64,000 bases of DNA, taken from positions 1 to 64,000 of the forward strand of contig PYSS01000133.1 of assembly GCA_003049465.1 (NCBI GenBank), in the 5' to 3' direction. The notes below the pieces were generated by a model, which was not told where the DNA came from, ran no database searches, and saw only the letters and a program-made list of their open reading frames with translations. The stretch is from Magnaporthiopsis rhizophila (Eukaryota; Ascomycota; Sordariomycetes; Magnaporthales; Magnaporthaceae). Below are positions 58,387-64,000 of the stretch, one piece after another (position 1 is the stretch's first letter; every line of letters starts with the position of its first letter). The translations under genes were made by a program, and so were the position numbers.

Positions 58387-59335
58387 ATGTCGTGGAACAG
58401 AATCATTCGGTTTGTCGGCGAGGACGGCCAGGAGCACTACGGCGAGCCCGTCGTCAGCTCCGGCTCGGAGCTCATCCCTCTGTTCGACCAGGGCAAGCTC
58501 GTGACAAAGGAGCTGGCGGGCTCAAGTCCCTTCGAGGTCTCGCCGACCGGAAAGGAGCTCCAGGTCAAAAGCCTCCTCGGGCCGCTGAAGCCGTCAGACG
58601 TGCCCATCGTTCGGTGCATCGGACTTAACTACATTAAGCATAGTGAGCTTCCCTCTACTCGGTCCGATCCCCATGTTCAAGAGTCTAACCCCTCTTTTCC
58701 CCACACAACCAGTCCAAGAAGGCGGCCGGACGCCACCTCCATACCCGTCCGTGTTTATCAAGCCCTCCGAGGCCATCAACGACTGGGGCGCCGGCGTCAG
58801 GATACCCAAGGTCGTGACGGCCCACGGCGATCAGCTCGACTACGAGGGGGAGCTCTGTATCGTGATCGGAAAGGCAGGCAGGGACATCGCCAAGGAGGAG
58901 GCGCTGGCGCACATTGCGGGCTACGCGGTAGGCAACGACGTTTCGGCGCGCAAGTGGCAGCGCGACCCATCGCTGGCGGGCGGGGTGCCGCAGTGGTGTT
59001 TCTCCAAGGGCTTCGACGGCTGGTGCCCGCTGGGCCCCATGCTGGTGTCACCCGCCGTGGTCGGGGCGGCCGACGGGCTGGCGCTCCGGACCTGGGTCGA
59101 CGGCGAGCTCCGCCAGGACTCGGACACGGGGGACCTGCTGTTCAAGGTGGCCGAGATTGTGGCCTTTGTCAGCCAGGGCACGACCCTGCCGCGCGGCTGC
59201 GTCATCATGACCGGCACCCCGGCCGGCGTGGCCATGGGCATGGCGGAGCCGAAGTGGCTCCAGGACGGCAGTGTCGTGGAAATCGAGATTGCCGAGCTGG
59301 GGAGGTTGCGGAATACGATGGTGTTTGAGAAGTAG
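58387..59335 (+). CDS. Fumarylacetoacetate hydrolase-family enzyme (acyl-/fumarylpyruvate hydrolase-like)
   Basis: Two exons, 58387-58642 and 58713-59335, join as A|TC to 292 residues. FAH-family fold. The metal-binding residues lie in HGDQLDYEGELCIVIGK (Glu-x-Glu) and VGNDVSARKWQ (Asp); the conserved IKHIQEGGRTPPPYPSVFIKP, KGFDGWCPLGP and VIMTGTPAGVAMG motifs follow. FAH members cleave C-C bonds of acylpyruvates, including fumarylpyruvate in the gentisate pathway (EC 3.7.1.20). With a gentisate 1,2-dioxygenase gene 1.2 kb downstream on the same strand, fumarylpyruvate hydrolase is the best guess, but oxaloacetate or other acylpyruvate activities fit the sequence as well. Confidence 0.9.
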
Positions 59336-59664
59336 CTCAGGCGCTGGTGGCCTCCAGGAGGGGTCTTTTCCAATCTCCACCCTCAAATCATTGTCCGATT
59401 GTCGGTGAACGGACGCTACGGGACTCCTGCAGCATGTGTAGTGGTGGCCTTTTCTATCTCGATTTATCCTTCCCAGCTTGGCAGCTGCCGTCTCGTTGTA
59501 TCTTGCCTACCTGGGAAGGTCTGTCGGCCAAGCGTGGAGATGGGGAAACATGCTGGCGCTATAAAAACGCCGAGGAATTCTCGTTCCCCAAGTCCTCTCT
59601 TCTAGGAAAGCCTGCACCCTTCACCGAACAACAAAATTTGTAAAGCAAAGGCAAGAATTCAACC
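59336..59664. other. Short intergenic region
   Basis: About 330 bp, promoter of the GFA gene. Nothing else seen. Confidence 0.45.
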
Positions 59665-60230
59665 ATGGCCGAGGAGGAGATCTACAAGGGCTCGTGCTTG
59701 TGCGGCCAGGTTTCTTTCGAGGCTCGCGGAGCCCCGGAAGGCAACGTTGTCGCCTGCTACTGCACGCAATGTCAGAAGAATTCAGGGTCGACCCACCAAA
59801 TTGCAAGCAGTAACCCCTCACTCAAAGCACAGGTGTGTGTGCCGCGCTTACATGGAGCTGACAACGGCGCAGGCGGCCGTCTTCCCCAAGGCAAACATGA
59901 CGATATCGGACCCCAACAACTCCATCAAGGTATTCAATGTGCCCCCTGAGATGTGCTCAAGCGGGTTGCCCAAAGAAAAGGTGTTTTGCGGCAACTGCGG
60001 CTGCACGCTGTGGACGACCCCGGCAAGGCTGGAGGGCAGAGCCCGATACGTGCGGACGAGCCTGATTGTTGGCGGGTGAGTTTATTCGCCGCCCTGGACT
60101 GCCTATAGGATTGACTTTTCCAAAGACGCGTGAAACAGAGTACGATGAACTGATCCTCATTCGCCCGACCCCTCGCAGGCTCACGCACGAAAAACTCCAG
60201 CCGAACGAGGTGATTTACAAAACCACATGA
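59665..60230 (+). CDS. GFA-domain (glutathione-dependent formaldehyde-activating / CENP-V) protein
   Basis: Three exons, 59665-59802, 59873-60075 and 60179-60230, give 130 residues. The zinc-binding cysteines are in GSCLCGQVSFEA, CYCTQCQKNSG and FCGNCGCTLW, in the family order. GFA domains bind zinc and often glutathione. To keep the conserved THQI-AAVF junction, intron 1 must be read as GC-AG (GCAAGC...GCGCAG); no GT donor keeps the frame. It sits between the FAH-type and gentisate dioxygenase genes on the same strand; a role in the glutathione-dependent step of gentisate breakdown is an untested idea. Confidence 0.85.
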
Positions 60231-60575
60231 GCAGCCTCTCGGGGAGGTATCCTGTGGGGTGGATCATGTTCAATGTTTCATACGCTCCCCGAAAGGGCAA
60301 TTTGGGAGCGCTGTCAGTGGACACGCTGGGCGGGGAGCTGCTATGGAAACTCCAAACATCGGCCCAGTTCCCTGGAAATCGGCGCGGGGAAATGATGACT
60401 TGGGATCCATCTCATGGCGATAAACACGGGCGGAGGGATAGGTTAGATGTAATCTATTTCTTGTGGAATACGATCTTCCTGTTAGACATCTCGTGAACCT
60501 TTTGAAGCCACTGAAGCCCACCAATTTCCGTTTAAGCGTCGACTGCTTCCCCATCTACCATCTCAGTATCCCAAG
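60231..60575. other. Short intergenic region
   Basis: About 345 bp, promoter of the gentisate dioxygenase gene. No feature recognised. Confidence 0.45.
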
Positions 60576-61644
60576 ATGACATCACAGCAAGACAAACCCT
60601 CAGCGGCCGCCAAGGCCGAGTACCTGGGCTCGCTGCCGGCCCAGAACGTCGCGCCGCTGTGGACCGTCATGTCGGCCATGGTGCCACCGCGGCCGAACCC
60701 AAAGGCCGTGGTGGCCAAGTGGTCGTACGCAGACCTGCTGCCGCTGCTCCTGCGCAGCGGCGAGCTGGTCGACACGCACGAGGCCGAGCGCCGCGTGCTC
60801 ATGCTCGTCAACCCGGCGATGCGGGCGCCGCACACCACCGACACCATCTACGCGGGCTTGCAGCTGATCCTGCCGGGCGAGACGGCGCCCGCCCACCGCC
60901 ACACGGCCACGGCCCTGCGCTTCATCGTCCAGGGCGAGCGCGGCTTCACGGCCGTCGAGGGCAAGAAGATCACCATGCAGAAGGGGGACGTCATCCTGAC
61001 GCCTAGCTGGGAGTGGTGAGTTTTGGCAACCAAGCAACCAAAGCCATTGCGTTGTGAAATCTTTACAGAGCAGCAAAGCTAAAACTTTGCACAACAAAAA
61101 TAGGCACGACCACGGCCACGACGGCTCCGGTCCCATGATCTGGCTTGACGGGCTCGACCTGCCCTTATTCCAGGCCTTCCCGACCAACTTTGCAGAAATG
61201 TACGCCTCGCCGCGATACCCGAGCGAGCCCTGTCACGATGCGGTCGACATGCGCATCCCCTGGTTGACGGCGCAGGCCGCGCTCGACGGCCGGGAGGGCG
61301 TCTGGGCCACGTTCCGCTACACGCGCAGGCCTGCCGGAGGCGCGGATGTCGAGATCTCGAGGACGCTGGGCGCGCAGGCCGAGCGGGTCGACGCGGGATG
61401 CGCGAGTGACCCCGTCAGGGAGACGTGCTCGTTCGTGTACCACGTCTACGAGGGCACGGGGAACAGCACGCTGCGCCTGCCGGACGGGAAGGAGGAGGTG
61501 GTGAAGTGGGGGCCCGGCGACACGTTTGCCGTGCCCGCGTGGACCGAGAGGGTGCACCGAGCCGACGAGGGCGCGCGGTGCTATCTGTTTGCGGTGAACG
61601 ACATGCCTACGCTCAAGGCGCTGGGTATGTACAGAAAGGAGTAG
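60576..61644 (+). CDS. Gentisate 1,2-dioxygenase
   Basis: Two exons, 60576-61015 and 61104-61644, join as TG|G to 326 residues with two cupin domains. The N-terminal cupin carries the Fe(II) ligands in PAHRHTATALRFIVQG and, toward its end, WHDHGHDG; WLDGLDLPLFQ follows, as in bacterial gentisate dioxygenases. It opens the ring of gentisate between C1 and C2 with O2 to give maleylpyruvate. At 326 residues it is slightly shorter than typical bacterial forms; the C-terminal cupin (HVYEGTGNST, GPGDTFAVPAWT) lacks obvious metal ligands, as expected. It is followed by a fungal regulator on the opposite strand. Confidence 0.92.
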
Positions 61645-61727
61645 GAGCCGGCCGATGTCACGGCTATATGAAAATCGCAGAATAAAAATGAAAGAAGCTA
61701 TCTCTATGCTGCACGTCTTCGGTTTGA

Positions 61728-64000
61728 TTATAGCATGCTTATGTCAACATCAACGCCGCCGCCAATCCCCTTGCCGTCCGGCTGGCTCTGCAGCCAGTCC
61801 ATGCCTACAGCAGGCCAGTAGAGATCAAGCAGAAAGTCGTCCGCCGCAGCTCCTACATGGTGGTGGTCCATCGAGGGTCCTATGACACCAGCGCCCTCGA
61901 ATGCCGCGTTGGCTAGGGCCTGCCACGTCGTTGGCGTGATGGTGCCGCTCCCGTTCGCGCGGGTGCTTGGGCCTGTGGCCATGGCCGAGGGCGGCTGCGG
62001 ATGTGGATACGCTGGGCCGTCCGCCACGGCCGCATCCGTTTCGGGCGCGGTGGCCGACAGTTCCGCGCCTCGCTCGGCGGCCCCATCGCCCTGGGCCGAG
62101 CGCTGGTCGTAGATGGCGCGCAGGATCCAGAGGCATCGCCTCGCAAACATGCTGCCGGACTGCTGGTACACCGAGAGTGCCTTGACACAGAGAGACCAGG
62201 ACGACTGCAGGCGAGAAACGCCGTCGCCATGAACGCCAGGGGCAGCCTCGAGGTGGCAAAAGACCAGCCTGAGGTTTGGCGTCAGAAGAACGGCAAGAAT
62301 CACCGTCCCGGCGGTATACAGATAGAAAATCGCGTACCACCAAGGCACTGTCGCCCTGGCTTTTCTCCCCTCCTCGACTCCGTCCCAAACCAGGGCGATC
62401 AGCTCGTGGGCGGCCGAGACGCAGGAGCGGACGCATGTCTTGACGACGCCGCGCTGGAAATCCGTCGTCATCCCGGCGGCATCGGCTTGTAGGAAGGCCC
62501 CTGATGAAAGCTCAACTGTTGTCGGGCGGAACAGAAGGATTCGCAGGTGGAGGTATCTTCCGCGCAGAGTTGCGGCCTGTTTGGGAAATGGAGAGGCTGA
62601 CTCCGCCGAGATGTCACTGGCATCGGTGTCGCGAGGATGGACTCGAAGGTGGTCAGGCAGGCTGGCTTGCCAACGAGAAAGGCTGAAGTCGATCTCGTGC
62701 AGGCGCTGAAGGTCTGGGACATTCACTCCTTCGGGACCGGCCCGCCGAAGATCGGGGTGTGGGGCATAAAAGTGCCTAAACGTGATGATGTCCAAGTCAG
62801 TGATCTTGCCCACCTTGAAAAGTCGGGGGCAGGAAACGGAAAGATATTGCATACTCAAGGACGCTCATGAGTATCTCGGTCAGTTGCAGCGTGTAAACGT
62901 AAAACTCGACTGGCGACTTCCGACCAGGGGGCATGCTGGGCGGAGTTGAGCCGCTGCCTGGGTCCGCCGAAAGAAGCTCGTCGTCCACGGGCAGGGGCGA
63001 GGGAACACCCGTCTTCCATGCGACCATTGGTGGCCTACCGAGGATCATACTAACGGCCCTATCCAGCATGATGCATCCCCACCATGTCCGCCGTCGCTCC
63101 TCCCGGATGGCTTGACTCTCCCTGGGATGGTCCTCACTGACGCCAATCCCCTGGGCGGTGCGGACTGCTGTGCCGATAGCGACCCAGCACCCGTTGACGA
63201 GATCTGTCGCCTGCAAGTACTGGGCGGTCAGGATGTGGGCCTGGACAAGGTGCAACGAGCAGCCATGGTCCACATTTGACTGTGTCAGGAGGGTCCGGGA
63301 CCGCTCGTAAAATGTGTGAGCGCTTCTTTTGGACGAAGGACCTGGCTCCAGCGTCGAGGTAGCCGAGCAGCCTAGCGCGAGCATGATGTTGAGCCGGGCG
63401 TGGGCGGTGCGTACTGTATGAACTGTATCGTCTTGCGATGGCTCTTCGTCACCCCAGATCGTCTCATACCATCCCATGAACGACCCTTTATGTACCACGG
63501 GAAACAGTGGATGGAACGATTCCCAGTACCTGCTCAGGTGCGTATCCGCCACCCTCCGTGGAGGTAATATGAGTTCGTCCATTAGCAACTCCAGCGCCTC
63601 TCGGTCCCTCTTCGTCCTGCGGCGTTCTCGTGGAGCGGCGGCGGCGCCGTGCGATGCAGACGTTCCGCCCTCCGAGGGACTCAGTCCAGCAGCGTCTTCT
63701 GACCCGATGCTGGACATTCCCCGATGTCTCCTGGACGACTCGCGCACCTCGCGCACAAACGCCGCTGCGCTGGACCGGCCCAGGAAGACCGCCCGGCCGG
63801 AGTCTGCCGATGCGCTCTCCGTAGCTCCCATGGCGCTCCCGGGCTCTGGCGACTCCAAGCCTTCACGTCCCATCACGGGACTGTTGCTGGTGTTTGCGGA
63901 CTGCTCCTGGCCTAGACGCTGCATGTGGATCAGCTGGGAAGCCGCCATGTGCCTGTCGATAGGCGACGCGACGGCCGCGTTGGTAGCACCAGGTCCGGTG
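61728..64000 (-). CDS. Fungal_trans-domain transcription factor (Zn2Cys6 type), 5' end outside window
   Basis: Exons 62775-61728 and from 62855 rightward; the frame stays open to the last base of the window, so the N-terminus is missing. The splice at 62776-62854 (GA|G CAC) was chosen because it keeps frame and yields VLEHFYAPHPDL. The fungal-specific regulatory domain is clear: HLSRYWESFHPLFPVVH, LMLALGCSATS-like helices, LTAQYLQATDLVNGCWVAIGTAVRTAQGIGV, RRRTWWGCIMLDRAVSMILGRPPM. The C-terminal 130 residues are disordered. A Zn2Cys6 DNA-binding cluster would be expected further right. Its place beside the gentisate genes suggests it regulates them, as is typical for fungal catabolic clusters, but this is inferred. 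Confidence 0.9.

Overview
This window is nuclear DNA of a filamentous ascomycete, most likely a GC-rich Sordariomycete. Genes are split by short introns (about 55-190 nt) with GT-AG borders and weak branch sites. Products are typical of Pezizomycotina: CFEM/Pth11-type membrane receptors, an AA9 cellulose monooxygenase, a fungal-specific Zn2Cys6 regulator, a Sti1 co-chaperone, Lag1 and RPC34. Most gene models below were spliced by hand, and most restore an exact open frame. Species was not determined.

Left arm (0.3-24 kb): a divergent pair of paralogous protein kinases (0.3-3.0 and 6.3-9.3 kb); a 1,172-residue protein with a SUMO-interacting-like N-terminus and YGQ-type tandem repeats; RNA polymerase III subunit RPC34; a cyclophilin with an apparent dual mitochondrial/cytosolic start; an ENTH-domain Ent3-like adaptor; and a small secreted protein.

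Middle (24.5-46 kb): tRNA-Arg(CCG), Sti1/Hop, a CFEM seven-helix receptor with a frameshift, a hemerythrin-like protein, a secreted Ser/Thr-rich protein, a short-chain dehydrogenase, a Pth11-type receptor, a TPR-SET protein, D-serine dehydratase, an alpha/beta hydrolase and a RidA-type deaminase. D-serine dehydratase releases 2-aminoacrylate and RidA removes it, so these two near-neighbours are biochemically linked.

Right arm (46-64 kb): repeat-rich noncoding DNA, a Dal5-type MFS transporter, a second CFEM receptor (also frameshifted), a Lag1 ceramide synthase, an AA9 LPMO with an unusual acidic Cys-containing repeat tail, a decayed GH3 beta-glucosidase, then a compact group of FAH-family hydrolase, GFA-domain protein, gentisate 1,2-dioxygenase and a fungal_trans regulator that runs off the window. 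The last group looks like a small gentisate catabolic cluster.

No CRISPR array, prophage, insertion sequence or intact transposon was seen. Long A/T homopolymers and one N mark likely sequencing or assembly weak points, which matters for judging the frameshifts.
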